This document shows positions 56,801 through 63,752 of a stretch of DNA of 64,000 bases, in pieces. Positions within the stretch are counted from its first letter, which is position 1. Each line of letters starts with the position of its first letter. A program made the position numbers and the translations under genes. The stretch comes from Acetobacter musti (lineage in GTDB: Bacteria > Pseudomonadota > Alphaproteobacteria > Acetobacterales > Acetobacteraceae): positions 62,001 to 126,000 of the forward strand of contig NZ_WOTB01000011.1 in assembly GCF_011516835.1 (NCBI RefSeq), written 5' to 3'. The notes beneath the pieces were generated by a model, which made no database searches, was not told where the DNA came from, and saw only the letters and a program-made list of their open reading frames with translations.

Positions 56801-57630
56801 AGGATCTGCGTGGCCGAGGCGACGCCAGCGGATGAGACGGAGACAGCGCCGCCCGATGAGACCGTCGCCGCGCTCAGCGTTCCGCCCGTGACACTGACGC
56901 GCCCGCCGATGGTCACGACGGTGCCAATAGCGGTTCCGCCGCTGCCTACGGACTGGACGCCGTCCTGCGTGATCGTCGCGGAAACAGCGGACCCGGCATT
57001 GCCGACAATCTGGGAGCCGCCGCTGATCGTCGTGCTGCCTGCGGTTCCGAAAACGGTTTCCGAACCCGCCGCGGAGAGAATGTCGCCACCGGCGATGCCA
57101 CCTGAGTCGACCGTGAGAACGCCGCCGGAGATGATGGTGGTGCCGGTAAGGACACCGCCGGACAGGACGCTGGCCGAACCGCCTGAAAGCAGAGTGACTC
57201 CGGAAGCCGACCCGCTGCCAAGAACGCTGAGAGAGCCACCGGACGAGACAGTCGCGGTGGACAGAATCCCGCCGGAAGAAATGACGCCGGAAGCAGCGGA
57301 CCCAAACGCGGCATTGCTGACAACACCCCCGTTCCACGCGGAGAGCACACCGTCACTGAGCGTGACACTGGTAACGCCAGCACCCTCGGAGACATCGATT
57401 TCACCCCCGGACGTGATGTCCCGGATGGTAGCGGTGGCAGCCTCCCCCTGAAGAGAAAGAGTCCCGCCGGTAACAGCAGTATCCTCCGACGCGCCATCGA
57501 GAACGGTTTCACGGCCACCGGCCAGGATGGTGGTGCCAGAGGCCACACCACCGGAAAGAACACAGAGCGTACCGCCAGAGAAGAGTGTGGCGTCGCTCGC
57601 GAGACCACCGCTTTCAACGTCCGCAATCCC
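49822..57630 (-). CDS. Giant AIDA-repeat / Hint_2 / GT-B-like protein, C-terminal part
   Basis: The C-terminal 2,600 or so residues of a giant protein. From about 57,630 to 52,400 come AIDA-like repeats (xxVSSGGxxxxxTVSSGG type, about 20 residues each). Then a Hint_2 domain spans 52,315-51,866: CYCRGTLILTPDGQRPVETL, VSPLHAMYLDGVLVPARALV and AEGAASETF. Two beta-sandwich modules of the kind found in bacterial glycosyltransferases follow (GWLETSAGGRLRGWVRAAG and GYLDNVTRRDARGWAWNG, about 51,725-51,035), then a short helical segment. A GT-B-like domain (50,840-49,822) ends the protein. The frame is open upstream to 57840, but repeats start only at 57,630, so the first 70 codons of that frame are out of phase. 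No outer-membrane beta-barrel is present. Probably the 3' part of the gene starting at 62735. Confidence 0.8.
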   Translation of the reverse strand, partial: GIADVESGGLASDATLFSGGTLCVLSGGVASGTTILAGGRETVLDGASEDTAVTGGTLSLQGEAATATIRDITSGGEIDVSEGAGVTSVTLSDGVLSAWNGGVVSNAAFGSAASGVISSGGILSTATVSSGGSLSVLGSGSASGVTLLSGGSASVLSGGVLTGTTIISGGVLTVDSGGIAGGDILSAAGSETVFGTAGSTTISGGSQIVGNAGSAVSATITQDGVQSVGSGGTAIGTVVTIGGRVSVTGGTLSAATVSSGGAVSVSSAGVASATQILSGGTEAVTSGGVTSGAVVSAGGTETLSGGKAQTITVHGGLLDASSGAVISSALIDSAGVVSVSDAALISAVLDDGTLSAGNGAAVSGTMIRSGGVALISSGGLFSSGSVLSGGALQIGSGGSGGTVTLSGGGTGDVLSGGTLSAANVSSGGVLSVSGGGQATDITVAASGVMTVSSGGSATTITISSGGITEVTGQAGLQRSLKLFAAVTADAGMDSSVSPGATVSNVTVDSGGELLVSSGGVASGVTVDGSGTEIITGGSSVDIILNGGQLSAIQSGAVVSSVTVDSGGTISLSDNASLTGATIGDGIVSVTSGAEITGFTLGSSGTAGISSGGTAGSAVILSGGSLGVGPDGVASGVTIFSGGSETVLDGTSDDTTVAGGMLSLQGETAVAAIRDITSGGEIDVSDSAGVTSVTLSDGALSAWNGGVVSNAAFGSAASGVISSGGILSTATVSSGGFLSVSSGGVASGITISSGGSETVFDGISDDTAVDGGFLTVGGADAVVIVTTVDSGGEIDLSDSATLSGFVIDDGSVHVGDEAVVSTVTLGSDGSAVVSSGGVLRDAVVSSGDMVTVGAGGSAGGAILSSGGAATIAGVADAFAVQAGASLTAVSGSLVSGTILDSAASVTAADRAVFTVESGATASATQIRLGGSETVLGTAADDIIGGDGFYIGDSSGGALTAYDAETVLAGGVSRDATVLADGVLTLSAGGSAVSAGAGSGAIIAVCSGGLASDTQIGSGGSEIVSGGGVGSGDQVLYGGGLSVQEGIASGTVVSSGGLLAISGGGNVVGATVYSGGSEMLSGGVAEDATIHGGTLGILSGAVVSTVLIDSSGAVWIDNGQVNSGTVNDGTVIARDDATVSNTTLGSSGVAFISSGGAFSDGDVLSGGSLTILSSGVASAVMLSAGGTVTVSSGGTFSDATISSGGSVLISSGGTAGSATIFSGGSETVSGGTASDITLHGGFLSVAEAGASVSLDTVDSGGQIDLDDSASLTGGAIDNGTLRISNGASAATITLGSAGTATVSSGGILSSTIVSSGGSVTILSSGAASAVTLSAGGTVTVSSGGVLSDATISSGGSVLVSSGGTAGSATILSGGSETVAAGGVASGLTISSGGVAQVSGQSSGTGLLSRAFRLFAAVLTTTSSSSAVSSGGTVSGVTVEDGGELLVSSGGIADNVTVYSSGEEIVAGGSAYQTMLHGGQLILGQTGAVASGVTVDSGGAVIVSGNATLSGATVSDGLLTVSTDAEAGDVTLGAQGSASAVSGGIVSDAKILSGGILDIGSGGSATGVTISSGGVAELSSGGTLGDEHLLSGGTLRLLDSAIVSGMSLSGGGTIEVTDGGVFTGGTLSDDSLLDIGSGGTASGLTVSSGGSAVIADGGMVSSGTVSAGGVLDLHSGGTADGLTLSSGGVIEVGSGSVLSGTDFLSGGTILLEDEVWNADATYSYDSATGVLSTEENGHVYSFDLTGTYADETFQVSESDQDFTQIQIIPAGDDTPCYCRGTLILTPDGQRPVETLSRGDHVVTASGRVRPVVWIGRRVYGGTFAQRNPSVQPVVFRKGSLGGNLPARDLWVSPLHAMYLDGVLVPARALVNGSTIVQVRRFDRVDYFHIELETHDVILAEGAASETFVNDGGRFLFQNAAEFAELYPDHVDPPALYCAPRIEDGPELEIIRNNLGRGHEAERRAGSGAGAGSGIVTAGWLETSAGGRLRGWVRAAGDAEAFVEVTVLDNGVPLKTIVAGESSSEFRPGGSRVFGFDDPVGALPDPGHAHLIELRRAADNALLAGSFVYVAPAHGASADPEAPYPDSEERHVTQEAAPLTPVQGYLDNVTRRDARGWAWNGPDQPAPVTLDVFLNDRRICSTVANRHRPDLVSHSIGDGRHGFHVLFPCALSPAERHVIRICRAVDGADLYGSPFVIEPENSFGADLETLVSRAASAAGDSEERARIIHFLRSQADFLATAEAGERTERLETELAVREARRTGIRLPARAKRALVITTVLESCAPGDVTTGLRQHMRFMRKAGYDVTIVPADPTRIPAAVREDLEAPGVTVCGAPFVTSVEDMLRRYHDAFDRVVIDSAELTRRYQALIRAEMPHARLLMIPRIPLSRSAPAARNVSLFPPSGVVFSVDTFLPSSSQDAEELERRYPRARIVTLPVLGNQDIRAAQSFDGTSGIFLTGSPNEHLRCACEDYFRATILPHLRTGCPDAALLHDGALCFSARAGLVLPGADHGVTPQIMDLAATGVPVVFTGLTKAETGSLPLPLQGMIARTPAATAKLLTQLYTNSRFHSMMSRAMRNWAIRTHEKAQLAWDEALSDRRAGQARQRA

Positions 57631-60600
57631 GCCGAGACCGCCGCGCCGCTGAGAACCGCACCGGACAGGACATCGCCCGTGCCGCTCCCGGAAAAGGTGA
57701 CAGTGCCGCCCGATCCGCCAGAGCCGATCTGCAGCGCGCCACCGGACAGAACCGACCCGCTGCTGAACACCCCTCCGGCGGAAATGAGCGCAACGCCGCC
57801 GGACCCGATCATCGTGCCGGAGACGACAGCGCCGTTCCATGCGGAAAGGGTGCCATCAGTCAGCGTGGCGCTGATCAGGGTGGCATCGCTGACGCTGACA
57901 ACAGTTCCCGATCCGATCACGGCGGAAGTCGTGACATCGCCGTCAAGAACTTCCAGAAGACCACCATCAATGGTGACATCGCCGACCGTGCCGCCGGCCA
58001 GACTCATATGCGCAGCGCTGCCGGTAACGCCGCTGACCGTGCCGGCGCCGTCGACAGACAGAATGCCACCGGACGAAAGCGTCAGATCGCCGGCAGAGCC
58101 GCCGGCCAGAACGGTAATGCTGCCGGAAGTGACGATGCCGCCGGTATCCGTCCCGCCGGAAGAAACGGTTTCACTCCCGCCAGAGGCGATCCGCGTATTG
58201 CCCGCGATGCCGCCGGACGAGACCGTCATGGCGCCGCCGGAAAGAAGGGTGGCCCCGACAGCACCGCCGCCGCTGAGAACGATCTGCGCCCCGGCGCTGA
58301 CGATGCCGCCGGAATCGGTTCCGCCTGACTGCACCGTTTCGGAAGCGCCGTTCTCGAACCGCACGGCGCTCGTCATGCCGCCGGATCGGACGTTCACGAT
58401 GCCGCCGGACGAGACAACAGCGCTCACGGCGCTGCCGCCATAAAGGTCGATCAGGCCGCCGGAACTGACAATGGTGCCGGTCGCAACGGCGGTGCCGTTC
58501 AGATACTGAATGCCACCCTGAAACACAGTGGCGGAGACGGCGGAGCCGTCGCCATACAGCGCCTGAAAACCGGTGTGAACGATGGCGTCGGAAGAAAGGC
58601 CGCTGACAATCTCACGCGCCTGATCTGTGAGGATCGCCCCGGATTCGATCCCGCCTGCTCTGACCACAAGCGCGGCCTCTGAATCGACCGTCGCGGAAAC
58701 ACTCCGTCCACCACTGAAAATTTCCAGCTCACCGCCCGCCACGACCCGGGTCTGGCTGGCGATACCCCCGCTTTCGACAGAGATCCGGTCGCCGACATTC
58801 AGTGTGTTGTTGTCGACATCCAGAGTATAGGAGGAGCCGTCCCCGACTGTATCGTTGTCGGAAATACCGGAAATGTCCTCGAACCCGGTGTCCAGGATCT
58901 GATTTCCCGACGCGACCGCGCCGCTTTCAATGACAAGCGTTGCCGATGTCTGGCCAGAGCTGTCAGACAGCCCGGACACGATGACGCCGGACACCAGAGC
59001 GCCGCCGGAAGCGGTAAGCACCCCGCCCGCATCGATCCCGCCGCCGAGAGCAGCACCACCCGAACTGATAAAAGCCTGACCACCGGAAAAGACCGTTGCG
59101 GAGGAGAGAGTTCCGCCGGCGGAGATAACGGCGGAAGCAGCGGAGCCAAGCGTGGCGCTGCCGATGACACCCCCGTCCCAGGCCAGAACCGTGCCGTCAC
59201 TGAGAGTCAGGCTGGTGACGGTCGCACTGTCCGAGACGCTGACCGTACCAGCCGAGGTGACATCCCGGATGGTGGCGGTGGCGTCTTCCCCCTGGAGAAA
59301 CAATGTGCCGCCAGCAACGCTCGTATCGTCGGAAACGCCATCGCTGACAGTCTCAGTTCCGCCGGCAGAAATGGTGACACCGGACGCAATGCCCCCCGAA
59401 CTGACAAAGACCTCACCGCCGGAAGAAACCGCTGCCGTCGTAAGAGTTCCGCCAGACGAGATAACAGCCGAACCAGCGGAGCCAAGCGTGACATCACTGA
59501 CCGCGCCCCCGTCCCAGGCGGAAACAGCGCCGTTACCGACAGCAAACTGATCAAGCGTGGCGCTGTCCGAAAGGTCGATCGTGCCGCCGGACTCAACCTC
59601 CGTAATGGTGACGGCAGTGGCGCCCCCCTGAAGAGACAGCACCCCCCCGAGAATTGCAGTGTCGTCAGAAGTTCCGTCACTGACAGTCTCAGTCCCGCCA
59701 GCGGAAATGGCGATACCGGAGACAACACCCCCCGATCCGACGTCGAGCGATCCCCCGGAAAGAACGGTGCCGCTGCTGACGACGCCGCCCGACGAGACAG
59801 AGACAATACCCCCGGATAAAAGGGTCGCGGCGCTGAGGACTCCGCCGGACGATACCCGGGCATCGCCCCCCGCAGAGAGCACGACCCCGGCGGCGTCACC
59901 CGCCGACAGAATGCTGAGCGTGCCACCGGAAACCCCGGCACTGCTGAGCACAGCTCCGGTTTCGACAGTCACAGCGGCGTCAGGACCAAGCGTGGCGGTG
60001 ATGACCTGCGCGGCGCCGGCAATATCGATCTGCGCGCCGCCGGTGAAGGTCGCGGACCGCATGGCCGCGCCGGAAGTGATGAGCGCACTGCCGCCGGAAT
60101 CGATGGTGATGGCGCTGACAAGCGTGCCGGCATCGTATTCCGCGATCCCGCCGCCATGGATGGTCTGGCTGGTCGCGGTGCCCTGCGCCTCGACGATCTC
60201 AAGCGTGTTTCCGCTGAAAACCACGCTGCCCGCACTGCCGCCACTGACCTGCATCATGCCGCCCGACGAGACGGTCGTGCCCGTCGCGCTGCCGCCCGCC
60301 GCCAGGACGATCGCACCGCCATGAAGAACAGTGTCGGCCGAAGTCACACCGCCGGCGAACACGGTTTCACTGGCGGCGGCGGTCCACGCCCAGGGGCTGC
60401 TGACCGTCAGGCCACAGCCTGCGCTGCCAATGGTGTCGCCGCCCGCGTTTCCATAAACGCTGAGGCGGTCATCATCGGCGACCGACACCCCCGTCGCCCT
60501 GCCCCCGGCGGAGACCGTGACGGAAGCGTAACCCGCGCCACCCGCGGCGCTCCCGCTCAGAAGAGCAAGAGCGCTGGCGACCCCCCCGGACAGGATCGTG

Positions 60601-62735
60601 ACGCCGGCAAACCCCGCGACAGCGCTGCTGAGAACGCCGCCGGACGAGACGGTGACGTTCGCCTGATAAAGCGCGGTCGTGCCGGTGGCGTCGGTATACT
60701 GCGCGCCGCCGCCGGAATTGATGCTCAGGCTGGTGGCGGAGCCGCCGCCCAGAATGACCAGCGTGCCCGAGACGGAACCGCCGGTCTCCCTCGCGCCTTT
60801 CGAGATCGTCTCGGTTCCGCCGGCTTCGAGATGCGTGGCGCTGGCGACACCCCCGGCCGAAAGGGTGATATGGCCACCGCTGAGCACCGTGGTTTTCACC
60901 GCCGTGCCGGCGACCGACTGGGTCGCCCCGCCGGACACCACGGCCGCGCTGGCGATTCCGCCGGCGAAGACGGTCTGAACGGCGCCGCCGGCAAGTGTGG
61001 TGGCGGTGCTGTAGCCGTAGGCCGAAACCAGCTCGGACCCGCCGCTGAGAATACTGGCGCTCAGGGAACGGCCGAGACCCACTTCACTGAGAGTACCGCC
61101 GGCGGAGACTGTCGTGGCGCTGAGCAGTCCCTGGTAAGCCTCCGCGATGCCGTCGGATAAGACCGTCGCGCTGACTGCCGAGCCCTGCACATAGAGACCG
61201 ACGTGGTTGATGACCGTACCGGAAATGGCAAGGCTTCCGGTTTCGCTTCCGGAGCTGACAGTCACACCCGAGGCGAAGCCGCCGGCATAGACGGCCATCC
61301 AGCTGTTGTTCAGAACGGTTCCGTACGCGCTGCCGCCCGCGCAGACGGACAGCACCGTATTGCTGAGGATCGTCGTGCCGCTCCACGCGCCGCCGGACGC
61401 GGCGGAGCCGGTGCCGGCTGAAATGGTGGCGCCGGCAATCGTTCCGCCGGAGGACGCCGTAACGACGCCCTGCGATACGGTGAGAGAGGACGCGACGCCG
61501 CCACCCGCAACGGTGAGAGTCGTGCCGTTGCCGATTGTGCCGCCGCTCAGGACAGCGCTGTTCGAAACGCTGATGACGGCTCCGGCAGCGGCGCCGCTCA
61601 GGGTGACGGAGCCCGTCGCCTGCTGAACCGAGAGCGTTCCGCCATGCACAACCGTGTTTTCGGACACGCCGCCAAGCACGGTTTCCGTGCCGCCGGCATA
61701 AAGCGCGGCATTGCTGGCGACGCCGCCGGAAGAAACAGTCAGCGCCCCATAGGCCGCGACTCCGGTTTCCGTGCCCCCGGCCAGCACGGTTTCGGAGCCG
61801 CCGGCTTCCAGCCGGGTTGCGCTGGCAGCGCCTCCCGCGGCCACGGTCAGCGTCGCTCCCGACTGAATATCCGTGCCGCTGGCGGTCCCCCCGCCGGAAA
61901 TGACGACCGCACCGGCGGCGGAGGCGACCGTGCCCCTGACAGCACCCCCGGTCTGCAGGAGAGTGCCGCCGGAACTGACGATCGTGCCGCTGGCCGCGCC
62001 GGCTTCGACAGTCAGATATCCGGATGAGGCGACGGTGTTGGAGATCGCGACAGCCTGCGAGGCAATGAGAAATTCGAGACCGCCGCTGATCGTGAGCCCG
62101 GAAGCCGTGCCGAGGGTTGTCTGGAAAGCGCCCGCATTCAGCGTGCCACCCGATTCGACATTCCCGATGTCGAGGTAGATCTGACCATATGCGTCGACGG
62201 TCGGGTCGATAAGGGTCGCATCGGTGCCCGAAGTCCTGAGGATGCCGTCGGACAGAACCGTCGCGCTGACGGAGACGCCGCCCGAAAAGACATTTTCCCA
62301 GTCATAGACAAAGAACGAACCGGCGGTGTGGGTCGGGCCGGTATAAATCGAGTAAAAAGCGTCTCCGCCGATGACAGCGTCCGTCGATACGCCGGAAACA
62401 TTTTCCCTCGCGCCATAACGGACGATGGTGCCGGACGCCGCTCCACCGGCTTCAATCGTCATGACGGCGTAATCGGTCGGGTTGCCGTCACTGCCCCTGG
62501 CCGAGGTCGCGCTGTCGAGAGTGGTTCCGCTGGCCAGGCCGCCGGAGGAGACGGTGAGTTCCCCGCTATGCTCCGTTGTGACGCCGTCCGCCACCCCTCC
62601 GGCCCCGATAACCACGCCTCCGCCAGCCACGATCGTCGCGCCGCTGATGACACCGCCACTGCTGACGCTGACTTCAGTGCCCGCGGAGACGGTGCCGGTG
62701 AAAACAGAACCTGACTGTACGGCGGAAGTCGTCAT
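56946..62735 (-). CDS. Giant AIDA-repeat protein, N-terminal part
   Basis: 1,929 codons, of which about 1,700 (62735 to 57,630) are AIDA-type repeats beginning MTTSAVQSGSVFTGTVSAGT. After that the frame leaves the repeat phase (SAGLRTLKAVVSRAT) and runs to a stop at 56946 in non-repeat, Pro/Arg/Ser-rich sequence. The repeats predict a right-handed beta-helix surface protein. No Sec signal peptide, no start-associated ribosome site and no RTX nonapeptides are seen. Longer duplicated blocks (about 250 bases) recur at 59.6, 59.2, 57.4 and 55.6 kb. Continuing in the frame of the C-terminal part would give a single protein of about 4,300 aa. The gene may be intact with a sequencing error, or split in nature. 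Confidence 0.8.
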   Translation of the reverse strand: MTTSAVQSGSVFTGTVSAGTEVSVSSGGVISGATIVAGGGVVIGAGGVADGVTTEHSGELTVSSGGLASGTTLDSATSARGSDGNPTDYAVMTIEAGGAASGTIVRYGARENVSGVSTDAVIGGDAFYSIYTGPTHTAGSFFVYDWENVFSGGVSVSATVLSDGILRTSGTDATLIDPTVDAYGQIYLDIGNVESGGTLNAGAFQTTLGTASGLTISGGLEFLIASQAVAISNTVASSGYLTVEAGAASGTIVSSGGTLLQTGGAVRGTVASAAGAVVISGGGTASGTDIQSGATLTVAAGGAASATRLEAGGSETVLAGGTETGVAAYGALTVSSGGVASNAALYAGGTETVLGGVSENTVVHGGTLSVQQATGSVTLSGAAAGAVISVSNSAVLSGGTIGNGTTLTVAGGGVASSLTVSQGVVTASSGGTIAGATISAGTGSAASGGAWSGTTILSNTVLSVCAGGSAYGTVLNNSWMAVYAGGFASGVTVSSGSETGSLAISGTVINHVGLYVQGSAVSATVLSDGIAEAYQGLLSATTVSAGGTLSEVGLGRSLSASILSGGSELVSAYGYSTATTLAGGAVQTVFAGGIASAAVVSGGATQSVAGTAVKTTVLSGGHITLSAGGVASATHLEAGGTETISKGARETGGSVSGTLVILGGGSATSLSINSGGGAQYTDATGTTALYQANVTVSSGGVLSSAVAGFAGVTILSGGVASALALLSGSAAGGAGYASVTVSAGGRATGVSVADDDRLSVYGNAGGDTIGSAGCGLTVSSPWAWTAAASETVFAGGVTSADTVLHGGAIVLAAGGSATGTTVSSGGMMQVSGGSAGSVVFSGNTLEIVEAQGTATSQTIHGGGIAEYDAGTLVSAITIDSGGSALITSGAAMRSATFTGGAQIDIAGAAQVITATLGPDAAVTVETGAVLSSAGVSGGTLSILSAGDAAGVVLSAGGDARVSSGGVLSAATLLSGGIVSVSSGGVVSSGTVLSGGSLDVGSGGVVSGIAISAGGTETVSDGTSDDTAILGGVLSLQGGATAVTITEVESGGTIDLSDSATLDQFAVGNGAVSAWDGGAVSDVTLGSAGSAVISSGGTLTTAAVSSGGEVFVSSGGIASGVTISAGGTETVSDGVSDDTSVAGGTLFLQGEDATATIRDVTSAGTVSVSDSATVTSLTLSDGTVLAWDGGVIGSATLGSAASAVISAGGTLSSATVFSGGQAFISSGGAALGGGIDAGGVLTASGGALVSGVIVSGLSDSSGQTSATLVIESGAVASGNQILDTGFEDISGISDNDTVGDGSSYTLDVDNNTLNVGDRISVESGGIASQTRVVAGGELEIFSGGRSVSATVDSEAALVVRAGGIESGAILTDQAREIVSGLSSDAIVHTGFQALYGDGSAVSATVFQGGIQYLNGTAVATGTIVSSGGLIDLYGGSAVSAVVSSGGIVNVRSGGMTSAVRFENGASETVQSGGTDSGGIVSAGAQIVLSGGGAVGATLLSGGAMTVSSGGIAGNTRIASGGSETVSSGGTDTGGIVTSGSITVLAGGSAGDLTLSSGGILSVDGAGTVSGVTGSAAHMSLAGGTVGDVTIDGGLLEVLDGDVTTSAVIGSGTVVSVSDATLISATLTDGTLSAWNGAVVSGTMIGSGGVALISAGGVFSSGSVLSGGALQIGSGGSGGTVTFSGSGTGDVLSGAVLSGAAVSAGLRTLKAVVSRATPHSSLAVRSVFFPVVWPLAPPSWPVAVKPFSMARRRILLLPAGLFLFRGRLPPLPSGTSRPGVKSMSPRVLALPVSRSVTVCSPRGTGVLSAMPRLGPLLPASFLPAGFCPPRLSRPVALSAFLAAGRLPESLCFQAVRPASCPAVSLPAPPSSPAAFSRSTQVASPVATFSPRRVRKPFSEPQAARRSAAAPRLSAMPGPLFPRRSRRTASSP
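57620..57640 (-). other. Apparent one-base frameshift joining the two parts
   Basis: On the minus strand the repeat frame reads GAAVSAG in the upstream frame, then GIADVESGGLASDATLF in the -1-shifted frame. The switch lies at a short C tract (57628-57630, plus strand). One missing base here would explain both open frames and make one protein. No slippery heptamer is visible, so programmed frameshifting is unlikely. Confidence 0.8.
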
Positions 62736-62955
62736 AAACGGGTCCGGACGGGGCTTTCAGAAGAAGGTTTCCAGGATCTCCGACATTCGGCCTGTAATGT
62801 TTACATTTAGTATATTTTTTCTTTTGACGACCGGATCTTCCCTGATTTTATTCTTCTTATTTATTGATTTTTCAGAATTTATTATGCGCGTCTGTTGCTG
62901 ACCCGGCCGGATATGACCCGATGACGGAATGTCGGAACACCCCGGTTTTTTTTGA

Positions 62956-62980
62956 TTGCAATTGAGAATTGTTTGCAATT
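62956..62980. promoter_or_regulatory. Direct repeat TTGCAATT x2 in an AT-rich divergent gap
   Basis: TTGCAATT occurs at 62956-62963 and 62973-62980, 17 bases apart, within the 292-base AT-rich space between the giant-protein gene (leftward) and the unknown gene at 63028 (rightward). The space should hold both promoters; no unambiguous -35/-10 pair was chosen. The pair could be binding sites for a regulator, or chance in AT-rich DNA. Confidence 0.35.
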
Positions 62981-63027
62981 AAGGTGAGGCATCACGACAG
63001 GGACGGGCCACTGGCCCGAAGGGTGCC

Positions 63028-63702
63028 ATGATCGCAATTTCCGATGTTCTGAATGATTTGTCCGGTGACGAGCGGATGGCTGTCTGGATGCTGCGCTATT
63101 TCGTCGGACCGGGACGGCCCGTCTGCCGGCTGGGGCTCGGAGCCCTGGTCGATTCGTGTTTCCGGCGGGACGTGGAAACGCTCGGCGCCGCGTTCCGGAC
63201 GGCGCTGGACCGCCTCTCCGGACTGGGCATGACGCCTCTGGATATAAGGATGCGCGGCTGCCGCGAAATCAGCACGACCGAGCATCAGCTGCTGGAGGCA
63301 ACGGCGGCGGCGCAGAAAGGCGATGAATCGGCCGTAAGGTCCGCGCTCCGGCCCGTCTTCACCCACCACCACGTGCTCGCTCCCTTCGCCGCGGCGGTCA
63401 CGCAGCTGGGCGCCTGCCTGGCTGCCGCAGGCTACTGGCTGCGCCGCAGCGCGGGCATGGGAACTGCCGGGGAGACGCTGCCGGCAGCGGCCATCGTCAT
63501 CTCTGATGAAGAAGGAAAGAGCGCCGTGATGTCAGAAAATCATCATGGGAACAGTCGCCATGACACCTGTGGCGACATGCACGGCGACGGCCCCGTCGCG
63601 GCGGCGTCTCTGGTGACGCTCGCGCGCTGGCGCGGTCAGGACATGGGAATGACCCACGTCCTCTGGCCGCATGGCGCGACCCCGCGCAGTGTGCCGGTAT
63701 GA
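63028..63702 (+). CDS. Hypothetical protein
   Basis: The 224-aa product starts at the ATG 63028 with AAGGG eight bases upstream. The N-terminal 130 residues are mostly helical (ISDVLNDLSGDERMAVWMLR, then TLGAAFRTALDRLSGLGM and EHQLLEATAAAQKGDESAV). A segment ACLAAAGYWLRRSAGMG follows, and a His-rich tail (SENHHGNSRHDTCGDMHGDG) could bind metal. No signal peptide is evident. I do not recognise the family. It is divergent from the giant gene and convergent with bacterioferritin. Confidence 0.65.
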   Translation: MIAISDVLNDLSGDERMAVWMLRYFVGPGRPVCRLGLGALVDSCFRRDVETLGAAFRTALDRLSGLGMTPLDIRMRGCREISTTEHQLLEATAAAQKGDESAVRSALRPVFTHHHVLAPFAAAVTQLGACLAAAGYWLRRSAGMGTAGETLPAAAIVISDEEGKSAVMSENHHGNSRHDTCGDMHGDGPVAAASLVTLARWRGQDMGMTHVLWPHGATPRSVPV

Positions 63703-63752
63703 GCAGTGTGCCGGCCTGAAAGTTCAGCCGCACAGTGCCCGGTTGGGAAGCC

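Noticed and set aside
51151-57451. Several plus-strand frames rich in Pro, Val and Thr opposite the repeat protein
   Set aside because: They are antisense translations of the Gly/Ser-rich repeats (SSGG read in reverse gives PP/TT/EE patterns).
57600-57660. Programmed ribosomal frameshift in the giant gene
   Set aside because: No slippery heptamer or obvious downstream pseudoknot at the junction; a sequencing or true indel is simpler.
49822-62735. Repeat-dense region taken as a possible CRISPR or satellite array
   Set aside because: Units vary in length and base sequence, but keep an open frame and an amino-acid consensus, so the repeats are protein-coding.
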